Positions 1 through 8,816 are shown, counted from the stretch's first letter. The stretch: DNA of 64,000 nt from Shimia sp051201625 (GCF_051201625.1 NZ_CP179203.1:1302001-1366000); one strand, 5' to 3'. Made by a program: numbers and translations. The notes: generated from the letters alone by a model not told the origin.

Positions 1-882
1 GCTGGTGATCCGGCACGAGGCGGAATAGTCCGCGCCCCCAGCTGGGAACTGCATACTTTCCGGACGTACACCTATCAAAAGATCGGCTGGGTCATTGCCG
101 AATGACGCGGTCGTTCCTTCTGAACGGCTGACATCAGCGGCTGGCAACAAATTCATCGGCGGTGTGCCGATGAAACGTGCGGAAAACACTGTGGCGGGCA
201 CATCATAAAGCTCTTTCGGGGTACCCACTTGTTCGACCTGGCCTGCATTCATCAACACGACAGTGTCGGACATCGACAGGGCTTCACTTTGGTCGTGGGT
301 TACATAAACGACTGTAATACCAAGAGATTTGTTCAGGGCTTTGATTTCGCTGCGAATTTCAGTGCGCAACTTTGCATCAAGATTGGACAGGGGTTCGTCC
401 ATCAAAACTAAAGGACGCTCTGACACCAGAACGCGCGCAAGCGCGACCCGCTGTTGTTGCCCGCCAGATAGCTGCGCGGGCTTTCGATCCAACAGAGGGT
501 CAAGTGACATCAACTCTGCCACGCGTTTGATCGAGGCTTCTCGTACCGGCTTCGCAACCTTTCGAACCTTCAGGCCGTAGGCGATATTCTCAGCGACCGT
601 CATGTGCGGGAAAAGGGCATAGTTCTGAAAGACCATGCCTATATTGCGCTGGTCGGCAGGCACCTTAGTGACGTCCTTGCCATCGATCAGGATGCTTCCA
701 CCGCTGACTTCGTCCAAGCCTGACACCAGCCGAAGAGCTGTACTTTTTCCGCATCCTGAAGGCCCCAGAAGTGTCAGGAAACCACCGGGCTCAATCTCAA
801 AATCAATACCAGTCAGAACCTCTGTCTGCCCCCAGCTTTTCTTTAGCCCCTTAACACCCAGGGATGCGCCAGTGCTTTTCAT
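1..882 (-). CDS. ABC transporter ATP-binding protein, MalK/UgpC type (partial)
   Basis: ATPase subunit of a carbohydrate or polyol importer (CUT1 family), working at the inner face of the cytoplasmic membrane. The first 294 codons are present and the 3' end lies beyond the window. Visible motifs are Walker A GPSGCGKST (residues 40-48), the Q-loop segment MVFQNYALFPHMT, signature LSGGQQQR (about 138-145), Walker B VLMDEPLSNLDAKLR (about 159) and the H-loop in YVTHDQSEA. The part after about residue 235 begins the MalK-type regulatory domain (FIGTPPMNLL). The ATG overlaps the stop of the upstream DeoR gene in an ATGA, so the two are translationally coupled and the regulator probably controls this transporter. 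The substrate cannot be read from the ATPase; sn-glycerol-3-phosphate, maltose-like sugars or polyols are all possible. Confidence 0.93.
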   Translation of the reverse strand, partial: MKSTGASLGVKGLKKSWGQTEVLTGIDFEIEPGGFLTLLGPSGCGKSTALRLVSGLDEVSGGSILIDGKDVTKVPADQRNIGMVFQNYALFPHMTVAENIAYGLKVRKVAKPVREASIKRVAELMSLDPLLDRKPAQLSGGQQQRVALARVLVSERPLVLMDEPLSNLDAKLRTEIRSEIKALNKSLGITVVYVTHDQSEALSMSDTVVLMNAGQVEQVGTPKELYDVPATVFSARFIGTPPMNLLPAADVSRSEGTTASFGNDPADLLIGVRPESMQFPAGGADYSASCRITS

Positions 883-1658
883 ACCAGCACCAGTTCTAGA
901 TTGGCATCTTCAAGTTGTGCGAGGATGTCATTGTCGACCTCCCGGTTCGTGACGATGCCAGAAATCTGGTCGAACCGAGCAGTTTGCATAAAGGCGTTTG
1001 GCTTAAACTTGCTTGTGTCAGCCACCACATACCGGCGGTGCGTGTTGCATATGACTTCTTTTTGCATCTGCGAATAGGCTTCGCTGGCGACACTGATCGA
1101 GCGCCTGTCGATATCAATTGCCGAACAACACAAAAAGGCGATGTCGAACGAGAGCGACCGCAGCGCTGAAATCGCCAAAGTGCCGGTAAATGAATCATTC
1201 ACTGGCTGGTAGGAGCCGCCAATCATATAGAATTGCGCAATTCTTTGGGCTTGCAACACGTTCGCGACCCCGAGCGACGTCGTGACATATGTGCAAGTTG
1301 GTTTTTTGTGGGCCACAGCCGCAATGGCGTGCGCGGTCGTTCCTGCGTCAAGAAAAACAACTTCGTCGTCCGCCAGCAACTCAATACAGGCCTGTCCAAT
1401 ACGTCGCTTTTCCTCGGCACCAACCGACTTTCGCTCTTCGTTTGGAAGGTCGACCATAACTCTGGAGTTTGTCAGCACACCCCCATGGGTGCGCACTACA
1501 GAGCCCTCTTCATCAAGTGCGTTTAAGTCGCGCCGAATAGTCGCCTCAGACACGTTGAAGCGATCGCCAAGATCTCTACTTCCCATCGAGCCGTGAACGC
1601 GAACAAGTTCCGCGATTTTCCGGCGCCGCACCGCGGCAAGGTCAAGTTGTTCCGACAT
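879..1658 (-). CDS. DeoR family transcriptional regulator
   Basis: DNA-binding repressor of sugar or polyol catabolism. The N-terminal DeoR helix-turn-helix (RRKIAELVRVHGSMGSRDLGD, then FNVSEATIRRDLNALDEEGSVVRTHGG) is followed by the DeoRC sensor domain with its sugar-phosphate pocket motifs (FLDAGTTAHAIA, and DTSKFKPNAF near the C terminus). About 259 residues, the normal family length. A GTG lies two codons further out (1664), but the AGGA in the leader sits 9 bases before the ATG at 1658 and only 3 before the GTG, so the ATG is preferred. The stop overlaps the start of the ABC ATPase gene. Short ACGATCRTGCA repeats 65-100 bp upstream may be its own operator. Confidence 0.92.
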   Translation of the reverse strand: MSEQLDLAAVRRRKIAELVRVHGSMGSRDLGDRFNVSEATIRRDLNALDEEGSVVRTHGGVLTNSRVMVDLPNEERKSVGAEEKRRIGQACIELLADDEVVFLDAGTTAHAIAAVAHKKPTCTYVTTSLGVANVLQAQRIAQFYMIGGSYQPVNDSFTGTLAISALRSLSFDIAFLCCSAIDIDRRSISVASEAYSQMQKEVICNTHRRYVVADTSKFKPNAFMQTARFDQISGIVTNREVDNDILAQLEDANLELVLV

Positions 1659-2455
1659 TTTCACCCGTCCTGTGAAGTCACTGCAAAAGCTCTATAACGC
1701 CATTTTTCTTCATGATCAGTCACGATCGTGCATAAATCATCATAAACGATCATGCAAGCACATTGATACGCCTGCCTTCAGGCGACCTTTGAAGATCTGC
1801 GTCAATCTACGTTGCCGTGATCATCGGAAGCTAAGCCAAGCCGACCAGCATTTAGTACTAGATATCTTGATCGAAACTGTGAATGACGACTTCTGGGGGC
1901 TGGACCATACTTCCTTCGGAACTGCCGAAAAATTGAATTGGCCACGTGCCAACACCGTCAAAGGCAGCTTTACACAACTCGCGGTCATCTGTGCGTCGCG
2001 CAGCATATATCACAGTGGGCTCGTTGCGGCCGTTAGATCCGTCGCAGTATCGTGCCAGTCCGATGGCACCACCGCCAGTAAAGACGGCCCTGAGCCGACA
2101 TTCGAGGCTTCGAAGTTTCGACTGATCGATTTCCCCGAACCGGACATTCATGCAGAGCGCAGCATTTTGATCTGTCAGACGGCTGCAACGCGGGACTCAG
2201 CAGACTTGTGCATGTGCAGTTTTAGCTCACGCAGAATCCGTTCCCGCCCGCCGCACCGACCATTCGGCAGTGCAGCGGATATCACCAGACCCGCCATTCA
2301 GCTGGTTGGAAAATCGAGAAGTGTCAAAAACAGACCTTTGCTGCGCGTCGCTTCTGAAAGAACCGTGCCACGGACAAAGCTGGCCTCCAGCGTGATTTCA
2401 ACAAGACCATGACAAACCTATTCCTTAAGATGTGATCACGCATACCGTCTGGTCG
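1659..2455. other. Gene-poor gap with coding-like debris
   Basis: 797 bases between the DeoR gene and the 3' end of the RND pump gene. Nothing here is recognised. Apart from the operator repeats near 1711-1756, the segment 1858-2430 on the minus strand reads as short protein-like stretches broken by stops: one ends in LDFPTS, one contains RERILRELKLHMHKSAESR, and one of about 98 codons (1858-2151) contains LRAVFTGGGAIGLARYCDG. A long plus-strand open frame (1672-2412) has an unlikely composition and no ribosome binding site, and is read as the antisense shadow. This is probably a decayed gene of unknown family. Confidence 0.35.
1711..1756. promoter_or_regulatory. Candidate DeoR operator repeats
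   Basis: Upstream of the DeoR gene the 11-mer ACGATCGTGCA (1722-1732) recurs as ACGATCATGCA (1746-1756) with a 24-bp period. A related ATGATCA half-motif sits at 1712. DeoR proteins commonly bind spaced repeats in their own promoters. The assignment to this regulator is inference from position. Confidence 0.4.
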
Positions 2456-5400
2456 TTAGTTCTTGGCCAAAGTGCTCAAGCCAAGGTCATCGAGGATCGC
2501 ATAGACCGCAGGCAGCACAAACAGCACCACCAAACTTGCGTTCAGAATACCGAACACAAGGCTAGCCACCAGCGGGATCAGAATCTGCGCTTGCAGGCTG
2601 GTTTCGGTCAGGATCGGCAAAAGACCCGCCGTAGTTGTCGTCGTTGTCAAAAAGATTGCTCTGAAACGTGCCCGCGAAGCCCGTGCTGCGGCTTGCGACA
2701 CGTTTGCTGCGCCGACATGTTCATGCTTGATGAAATCGACCAAAAGGATCGAGTTGTTAACGACCACCCCTGCGAGCGCGACGAAACCCAACATGCTGGG
2801 CATCGAGAAATACAGACCCATCGCCATATGCCCAAACAGCGCCCCGGGCAAGGACAGCGGGATCACCAGCATCACCACGATGGGCTCAATATAAGACCGG
2901 AACAGGAAGCTGAGCAGAAGAAACACGCCCAATAACCCAATCACGAAGCCCTTGAGCATGGATTGTTGGGTTTTGCCGACCTCGGCGTTCTGGCCTTCAA
3001 CATCAAGTTCCACAGTCGGGTGACGCTCCAGAAGGTCCGGCACAAATCGTGCCATCGTGTCGCCGACAATCGCGTTGGCATTGGCGGTGCGGGTGTCGAT
3101 TGCGCCCTGAACCGTCACGGTGCGGACGCCGTTTTCATGATTGATCCGGCTATATCCTTGTCCGGACTCGATATCCGCCACGACGTTTAGGGGTACATAG
3201 CTGCCATCAGTCCGCGTGATGATGAAATCGTTGAACACATCGCGACTGCTACGGTCCGCAAGGCCAAACTGCGCCGTGAGTTCGACAAGGTTGCCGTTGA
3301 TCTGCATTTCACTGATCGTGGTCCCGATATATGCCGAGCGCAACTGGTCGGCGACCATCGCCGCACTGATCCCCATTGGCCCGGCAGCATCAGTCAACGT
3401 CACGCGTAACTCGCGTTTGCCCGGACGCAGGTCATCAAGGATCGACGTCACGCCTTGATACTGCCAAAGCCAGTCCTGCAATTCGATCGATGCTGCCTTG
3501 AGTGCGACAAGGTCATCGCCTTTTAGACGCAGATCAATCGCGATTCCGGCGGGGCCGATTGTGCTTTCGGCGAATTTCAGGCTGATGACGTCGGGCACCG
3601 GGCCAACGGTGTCGCGCCACAGTTCCATGATTTCATCGGGAGTGCTGACCCGTTCGGCCGAGGGCAGAAGGTCCACGCTTATGGTGGCCACATGCGCACC
3701 GGTCTCGAACGCATCCCTGTTAATTCCATGGAACACTGTAACGTGGCGGATCAGCGCGGCACCTTCCGGTTGAATCGGGGAGAGGGTCGCGTTGACCTCA
3801 TCTAACCCCGCTTCGAGGTCATCAATAATCTGGTCTGTGCGCGCAAGCGGCGTGCCCTGAGGCAACAAGACCCGCGCGACAATGGTATCGCCATCCAGTT
3901 CGGGGAAGGCCGTGAATTTGAGATACCCACCCGCCAACATACCGGCCGAAATCAGCAGCACTGCAATGTTGAGCCCCGCCACGCCATAGCGCCAGCGGAT
4001 CGACAGATCAGCAAGCGGCCCGACAAGGCGTTCGCGGGCCCAGTTCACCGCGCTTTCCATACGCGCGCGCACGCCGGTCTCATGATTTGCCACCTCAAGA
4101 CTGTGGATCAGGTGGTGTGGCAGGATCAGGAAGGCTTCGACCAGTGACACCATCAGAACGAACAGCATCACAACAGGCACAACCCGCAATACAGCGCCCA
4201 GATCGCCGGACAGAAATGCCAGCGAACCAAAGATCATCGCCGTGGTTCCAAATGACGCAAGCACGTTTGGGAACACTTGTGCGGCACCTTCAACGGCAGC
4301 GTCCAGCGCGCTGCGTCCCTGTTGACGCAGACGGGCGATATTCTCGGCGATCACGATGGCATCGTCCATCAGAAGGCCGATCACAATCAGCAGGCCCAGT
4401 GTCGTCATCAGGTTCAGCGAGTAACCGATCAGCCCCATCAAGGCGACGCCGCCCATGAACGACACGGGCAATCCCATCGCCACCCAGAACGAGAACCTGA
4501 ACCCGAAGAACAGCCACAGCACGGCGAACACCAACGCCAAGCCCTGCAGTCCATTTACCACCACTAGCGTCAGCCGGTCGCGCACGACCGACACGCCGTC
4601 AGCGGTAATTTCCAGCGTCACACTGGGCGGGGCCTGCGCGCGTTCGGCGTCAAGAAACGCCTGTAGCGCGTCCAAAGTGCGCAAGCTGTCTTCGGCGCGG
4701 GTCTTTGTGATGTCGAGGATCGCAGCGGGCTGTCCATCGAACAGGATCACGTCGTCTTCCAGGGCAAAGCCCTCAGAAATGTTGGCGAGATCGCCCAGTC
4801 GCACTTGCCCACCCAATTCAGATGACCGTACGACCAGTGCTGCAAGGCTCGCTGTATCGTGGCGTTCCTCGGCCACGCGCACCAGTAGGGTTTCAGTGGT
4901 CGCCTCGATGTTGCCTGCAGGCAGATCAAGGCTGGCGGCCTGAATGACGCGTGCAATATCGGCAACCGAGACGCCAAACTGCTGCAGAGCACCGGGGCGC
5001 AAATCAATTTGGAATTCACGGGTGGAAAACCCGCGGATATCGACCTTGGGAATGCCGCCCCAGCGTAGCATCCGTGTGCGGATCTGTTCGGCGTAGTCAT
5101 TCAGGTCAGTTCGGCTTTGCGGGCCGGTGACCGCGACCGAAGCCACAAAATCTGTGCGCCCCAATGGCCTGACCGTGGCCGACTCCGCACGGTCGGGAAA
5201 ATCGGAAATCGCGTCAATTTCTGTTTTCACGTCAGCGACGAAAGTTTGAAAATCGTCCCCTTCGCGCATTTTCACTGTGGCAAGCCCGATGTTTTCGCGC
5301 GCTTCGCAGGCGTGGCGGTCGATGCTTGTCACAGCCGCAAGCGCATTTTCGATCCGCTCGCAAATCGCGGTTTCAACCTCTTCAGGGCGGGCGCCTGGAT

Positions 5401-5545
5401 AGGGCACGCTGATTTCGACCTCGCTGAGTTCTGCGCGTGGAAAGGTTTCACGCAGCAGCGTCGGGCTGACGAACAGGCCCGCCGCAAGGAACAAGATCAT
5501 CAAGAGATTGGCGATGGTCTGATGCGCCGCAAAGAAACGGATCAT
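2456..5545 (-). CDS. RND efflux permease (AcrB/AcrD/AcrF-like)
   Basis: Inner-membrane proton-driven pump of a tripartite RND exporter, 1029 residues, the usual size. An N-terminal TM helix is followed by the periplasmic porter region (SVPYPGARPEEVE, residues 47-59). The TM4 proton-relay motif GLLMDDAIVIAEN (about residues 390-402) holds the paired aspartates 394-395. A second half repeats this plan, ending in the TM11-12 region (LVASLVFGILNASLVVLFVLPAVYAIL). The start overlaps the stop of the adaptor gene in ATGA. No outer-membrane channel gene is nearby, so a TolC-like partner encoded elsewhere would be needed. The substrate is unknown; regulation by the TetR protein in the same operon is likely. 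Confidence 0.95.
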   Translation of the reverse strand: MIRFFAAHQTIANLLMILFLAAGLFVSPTLLRETFPRAELSEVEISVPYPGARPEEVETAICERIENALAAVTSIDRHACEARENIGLATVKMREGDDFQTFVADVKTEIDAISDFPDRAESATVRPLGRTDFVASVAVTGPQSRTDLNDYAEQIRTRMLRWGGIPKVDIRGFSTREFQIDLRPGALQQFGVSVADIARVIQAASLDLPAGNIEATTETLLVRVAEERHDTASLAALVVRSSELGGQVRLGDLANISEGFALEDDVILFDGQPAAILDITKTRAEDSLRTLDALQAFLDAERAQAPPSVTLEITADGVSVVRDRLTLVVVNGLQGLALVFAVLWLFFGFRFSFWVAMGLPVSFMGGVALMGLIGYSLNLMTTLGLLIVIGLLMDDAIVIAENIARLRQQGRSALDAAVEGAAQVFPNVLASFGTTAMIFGSLAFLSGDLGAVLRVVPVVMLFVLMVSLVEAFLILPHHLIHSLEVANHETGVRARMESAVNWARERLVGPLADLSIRWRYGVAGLNIAVLLISAGMLAGGYLKFTAFPELDGDTIVARVLLPQGTPLARTDQIIDDLEAGLDEVNATLSPIQPEGAALIRHVTVFHGINRDAFETGAHVATISVDLLPSAERVSTPDEIMELWRDTVGPVPDVISLKFAESTIGPAGIAIDLRLKGDDLVALKAASIELQDWLWQYQGVTSILDDLRPGKRELRVTLTDAAGPMGISAAMVADQLRSAYIGTTISEMQINGNLVELTAQFGLADRSSRDVFNDFIITRTDGSYVPLNVVADIESGQGYSRINHENGVRTVTVQGAIDTRTANANAIVGDTMARFVPDLLERHPTVELDVEGQNAEVGKTQQSMLKGFVIGLLGVFLLLSFLFRSYIEPIVVMLVIPLSLPGALFGHMAMGLYFSMPSMLGFVALAGVVVNNSILLVDFIKHEHVGAANVSQAAARASRARFRAIFLTTTTTTAGLLPILTETSLQAQILIPLVASLVFGILNASLVVLFVLPAVYAILDDLGLSTLAKN

Positions 5546-6900
5546 TGCGCATCGTCCTCGGACAGAAGCCGTGCCATCAGGCCATCATCAGGGTGCATAT
5601 CCAAAAGCTGACCTTCGATGATGGGACTTGGCGGTGCGAGAACAATACGGGTTCCTTCAGCAATCCCCTCGTTGAAGAGCGCAATTTCGCCCTGCGTCAG
5701 TTGGGGACTTGCAGCAACACTTCGCAGTCGGTTGTCAGTATCGGCGGTGAATACCTGCCCATCGCGCAGGGCACTGCGTGGCAACACGATGCCCTCGATT
5801 GGGGCCGCACTTAACCTGACTTCGACGAACATTCCCTTGGTCAGGGGTGGACGGTTCCCACCACCCACCTGATCATAGGCTCCTTCAATGACCGCGACGA
5901 CGCCGACTGTCCCGGTCCGCTGGTCAATCTCGTCACTCAGCCGATCAACTGTGGCGGGCCATGTCACGAACTCATCGCTCAGACGCAACCGCACCTGCGC
6001 TGTCAGACCCAGACTTCGCAAGATTGTGCTGAGTTCGGCTGGATCGGTTGAGAGGGCCGGTATATGGCTTTCATCAGACCGGATCAGCCCGTTGAAGCTG
6101 TCCAACGAAACCTGCACCTCCACCTCGGCCCGATTCACCCCGTCGAGCGTTGCACCCACTTGCCCCGCGCGCAGATACTGACCGACTTCGACAGAATGGG
6201 TCGCGACGCGGGCGGCAAACGGCAAGGTCAGTTCACTGCGCTCAAGGTTCAGGCGCGCCGTGGAAAGGCTGGTTTCATAGACAGCGATCTGTTCGGCTTG
6301 TGCGGCTCGTTGAGTCGGCAGCAGGGCAAGCGTGCTTTGGATGCCTTGCACTTTTTGACGCTGCGCGAGGTGGGCGGCACGTGCAGCATCGCGGGCACCC
6401 CGCGCCATGGTTCCGGCGGTGAAAAGCGCCTCGGCACGCTCAAGGTCTGTTGCTTTCACCGCCAGAACGTCCTGTTCAATCACTAGCGCAAGGCGCTGGT
6501 TCTGCTCGGACACGTCAAGTTCAGCAAGGCGTGCCTGCGCTGCGCGAATGTTGGCTTGCGCCTGCGCAATGGCAAGGTTGAAATCAGTGGGTGACAGACG
6601 CAGCAACACAGAGCCGGTTGGCAAGATTTGACCGTCACGCAGAGCTGGATTGACATACTGAATGCGCCCGCCAACTTCTGCGACCGCTTCGAATGTGCGT
6701 TCGGGCGCGACAATGCCAAAGCCCGTGATCGAGGGAGTAACCGACAGGCGTTCGGCGGTCATAACGCTCACCGCGCTGGCACGTTCAGCAAGTTCGATAC
6801 GTTCAGGCGGCGGGCTGTTCACAACGATATAACCAAGCACCGCAGCACCGATCGCGGCAATTGGCAGGGTAATCAGGGCCAGTTTGAAACCGGTTTTCAT
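5542..6900 (-). CDS. RND periplasmic adaptor (membrane fusion protein)
   Basis: HlyD/AcrA-type adaptor, 452 residues, linking the RND permease to an outer-membrane channel. It begins with a membrane anchor (LALITLPIAAIGAAVLGYIVV). Half of the lipoyl/barrel-sandwich domain follows (GFGIVAPERTFEAVAEVGGRIQ), then a long alpha-helical hairpin rich in Ala, Gln and Glu (about residues 110-215), the second lipoyl half (LPFAARVATHSVEVGQYLRAGQ), and a beta-barrel with a membrane-proximal domain (VVAVIEGAYDQ, LPRSALRDGQVF). ATGA overlaps on both sides (with the TetR stop at 6897-6900 and the permease start at 5542-5545) show one tightly coupled operon. Confidence 0.94.
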   Translation of the reverse strand: MKTGFKLALITLPIAAIGAAVLGYIVVNSPPPERIELAERASAVSVMTAERLSVTPSITGFGIVAPERTFEAVAEVGGRIQYVNPALRDGQILPTGSVLLRLSPTDFNLAIAQAQANIRAAQARLAELDVSEQNQRLALVIEQDVLAVKATDLERAEALFTAGTMARGARDAARAAHLAQRQKVQGIQSTLALLPTQRAAQAEQIAVYETSLSTARLNLERSELTLPFAARVATHSVEVGQYLRAGQVGATLDGVNRAEVEVQVSLDSFNGLIRSDESHIPALSTDPAELSTILRSLGLTAQVRLRLSDEFVTWPATVDRLSDEIDQRTGTVGVVAVIEGAYDQVGGGNRPPLTKGMFVEVRLSAAPIEGIVLPRSALRDGQVFTADTDNRLRSVAASPQLTQGEIALFNEGIAEGTRIVLAPPSPIIEGQLLDMHPDDGLMARLLSEDDAQ

Positions 6901-7505
6901 GTCGCATTTCCTTCGCTCGCAAGAAGCGTCAATTGCAGATCGAGCAACCGTTCACCGTCCTGGACCAAATGTGCCGGATCGCGGGTTACAATCAATCTCA
7001 GCGCCAGGCTTTGAATTATCCCGATCAACAACATCACAGCGTCCTCGGCGCGTAGGCCGGTGCGCATATCGCCGGTGTTGATCGCGTCCTTGATCTGCCG
7101 GAGCATGCAGGCACGCAATGCGCCCATTGCCCCTTGGATGCTGGAGCGGGTCGTCGCGAGATTGCCCGATGGATCACGGTTTACCATGATTTCGGGCAAG
7201 GCTGGCGTTTCCATTATGAATTTCAGGTGCCCTAAGATCAGACAGCGCACCAACTCAATTGGGTTAGCGCACCCCGCGTTTGCCTGATCAATGTTCTCGT
7301 GGATGCGTGCGACAAGGGCGGTGCTGATCGCCTGCCATATGACCTCTTTTTTAGGGAAGTGTTTATAAATGGCCGGTTGCGACAGGCCAAGCTGGTGCGC
7401 AATCATACCGGTCGTGACGTGATCCGGCCCGACCTTGAACGCCAGATCAAGGGTCGCCGACAATATATCGTTCCGACGATCCTCTGCGGATTTCCGTTCG
7501 CTCAT
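6897..7505 (-). CDS. TetR family regulator of the RND operon
   Basis: 202-residue repressor. The N-terminal TetR helix-turn-helix is clear: DILSATLDLAFKVGPDHVTTGMIAHQLGLS followed by QPAIYKHFPKKEVIWQAI (about residues 14-60). The C-terminal ligand and dimer domain is variable, as usual. The start at 7505 (MSERKSAEDRR) is chosen over a longer in-frame extension because it overlaps the stop of the preceding membrane-protein gene in an ATGA; the extension would read backwards through that gene. It lies inside the efflux operon, so it probably autoregulates with the pump through the palindrome at 7927-7948. The ligand is unknown. Confidence 0.92.
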   Translation of the reverse strand: MSERKSAEDRRNDILSATLDLAFKVGPDHVTTGMIAHQLGLSQPAIYKHFPKKEVIWQAISTALVARIHENIDQANAGCANPIELVRCLILGHLKFIMETPALPEIMVNRDPSGNLATTRSSIQGAMGALRACMLRQIKDAINTGDMRTGLRAEDAVMLLIGIIQSLALRLIVTRDPAHLVQDGERLLDLQLTLLASEGNAT

Positions 7506-7912
7506 GACTGGCCTTTGCAGCGCAAAGCGGCCCAGGCAATGCCTGCCCAAATCGAAAACCTGAGGATCAAGGCACCAACTGTGCGCATCTCGAACGGGCT
7601 TCCGCGCAGCACGACGAATGCGAATGCCAATGCGATCGCGGCGGTCGCAATCGCGATGAGTGCCGCCAGATAACCGGCCCATGACTGCCCCATCCAAAGT
7701 CCAATCGCCGCGACGATATATGCGCCACCTGCGAGGAAGTTGAACCAAACGACAAAACCGACGTAGTTCCCAGCCATCTCGCCTGTTTGCGCAGGACCGA
7801 ACAGCACAGCCCCGCCGGAAAACAGTGTCAGCGCACCGAAAATAAACGCGATGACGGAAAGGAGTTTAAGGAGTCGGCAGGATTTTTTCGAGGTGTTCGA
7901 TGAAAGCGACAT
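7502..7912 (-). CDS. Small four-helix membrane protein leading the RND operon
   Basis: 136 residues with a basic N terminus and four hydrophobic segments: LLSVIAFIFGALTLFSGGAV, FVVWFNFLAGGAYIVAAIGL, WAGYLAALIAIATAAIALAF, and ILRFSIWAGIAWAALR. The family is not recognised by name. Position and coupling (its TGA overlaps the TetR ATG) make it the first gene of the tetR-adaptor-permease operon. The start at 7912 is preferred to an ATG five codons earlier (7927) because a GGAG lies 8-9 bases before it, and the earlier ATG falls inside the operator-like palindrome. A role in efflux or envelope homeostasis is only inference. Confidence 0.8.
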   Translation of the reverse strand: MSLSSNTSKKSCRLLKLLSVIAFIFGALTLFSGGAVLFGPAQTGEMAGNYVGFVVWFNFLAGGAYIVAAIGLWMGQSWAGYLAALIAIATAAIALAFAFVVLRGSPFEMRTVGALILRFSIWAGIAWAALRCKGQS

Positions 7913-7926
7913 GGGAGACCACTCCA

Positions 7927-7948
7927 TTGGTTATAGACTTATAACTAA
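7927..7948. promoter_or_regulatory. Operator-like palindrome upstream of the RND operon
   Basis: TTGGTTATA (7927-7935) and TATAACTAA (7940-7948) form an inverted repeat with 9-bp arms, one mismatch and a 4-bp spacer. The inner 6-bp arms are perfect. Its size and placement, just upstream of the first gene of a TetR-containing operon, fit a TetR operator. Confidence 0.6.
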
Positions 7949-8310
7949 TGTGTTGTCTGGTAACACGAAAATCAAGCGCTGATTTCGAACGATTTTGTCT
8001 AGTTGTGGACCCGTCGGATATACGAACGTCCGGTTTCTTTGCTGCATTGCGACTTCGGAGCCAGAGTTGATGCAACGTTTATCGTGCTGCGAGCGCATGC
8101 GGCGAGAACCAGACACCTCCGCTTTGGGCTCGTTCTTTCCGTTAGCCGCGTCGCCGCAATCCTATTAAACGGTCTCGATTTGATCGACACGAACGGCCCT
8201 TAGGGGCCATTGACCGAGTAATCTGTCGCTGCGTCGCAGCTTCCTTGAAGCGGACATTGGAGGTCCCCTGAGCACTTCAGCCCCACCAAATAAGAATTTC
8301 CCAAAGCAAA
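7949..8310. other. Non-coding gap, island boundary
   Basis: 362 bases between the RND operon promoter and the next gene. No credible coding frame is seen. A short hairpin GGCCC-TTAG-GGGCC lies at 8195-8208. The stretch 8220-8260 has the look of decayed coding sequence but gives nothing nameable. This is taken as the left edge of the accessory island. Confidence 0.4.
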
Positions 8311-8715
8311 TCACACTAACGCTGCGAAATCATTCGGCACGACTTGCAAACGTACCTGCGCTGGAGGGCAGTTGCCACCGCTCCTATCGTTGCGGTGAAT
8401 GGCATGCGCCTGCACATTATTTAGAAGGTAGAATGTCGGCGATATTGTTCGAAGATCGAGCTCGACGAACAAGAAGAAGTCAGCGTCTCCTTTGGTTTCC
8501 ATATTAACAGGCCATCGAGTTATTTCGGTTGCGCGTGCAAGAAACTGACGCGTCTTAACTTCTATCGACACCGTGCGTCCCTCTAAGACGACCATGAGAT
8601 CGTGTCCTGGAGCGCCATCAGGACTGGAATAGGCAGCCAGTTCAAGAGAGTTTATTTTGGCCAGCGCCAAAATTTCGCCGAGATTGCCAGATTGTTGGTG
8701 TGCAAGTTTCCGCAT
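8311..8715 (-). CDS. Small PD-(D/E)XK-like nuclease, hypothetical
   Basis: 134 residues, family not recognised with certainty. The pattern is that of a restriction-endonuclease-like fold: Glu14 in GNLGEILALAK, Asp39 in GHDLMVVLEG, then IEVKTRQ with Glu52 and Lys54. These match the E...D...ExK active-site order. There are no membrane segments, and the protein is probably cytoplasmic. It is transcribed divergently from the nuclease-NTPase gene at 8817, with about 100 bp between starts, so the two may share a promoter region and a defence role. Other readings are a Holliday-junction-resolvase-like enzyme or an inactive relative. The open frame is intact. Confidence 0.6.
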   Translation of the reverse strand: MRKLAHQQSGNLGEILALAKINSLELAAYSSPDGAPGHDLMVVLEGRTVSIEVKTRQFLARATEITRWPVNMETKGDADFFLFVELDLRTISPTFYLLNNVQAHAIHRNDRSGGNCPPAQVRLQVVPNDFAALV

Positions 8716-8816
8716 TTGAGAATTCCATCAGTTTTGAATATCCGACAAGTTTATGTTTTTGTTCCACTAGAGTCCGAGTAACATCGAACCATTCGAGCAA
8801 TAAAGTGGATAAGAGA

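Noticed and set aside
1672..2412. Long plus-strand open frame of 246 codons
   Set aside because: Composition unlike a real protein, no ribosome binding site, no recognisable family. It runs opposite protein-like broken frames and is treated as their shadow.
7506..7748. N-terminal extension of the TetR protein
   Set aside because: It would be read through the whole upstream membrane-protein gene in another frame; the conserved TetR start is at 7505 with ATGA overlap.
8003..8203. Open frame upstream of the island
   Set aside because: No ribosome site and unlikely composition; not supported as a gene.
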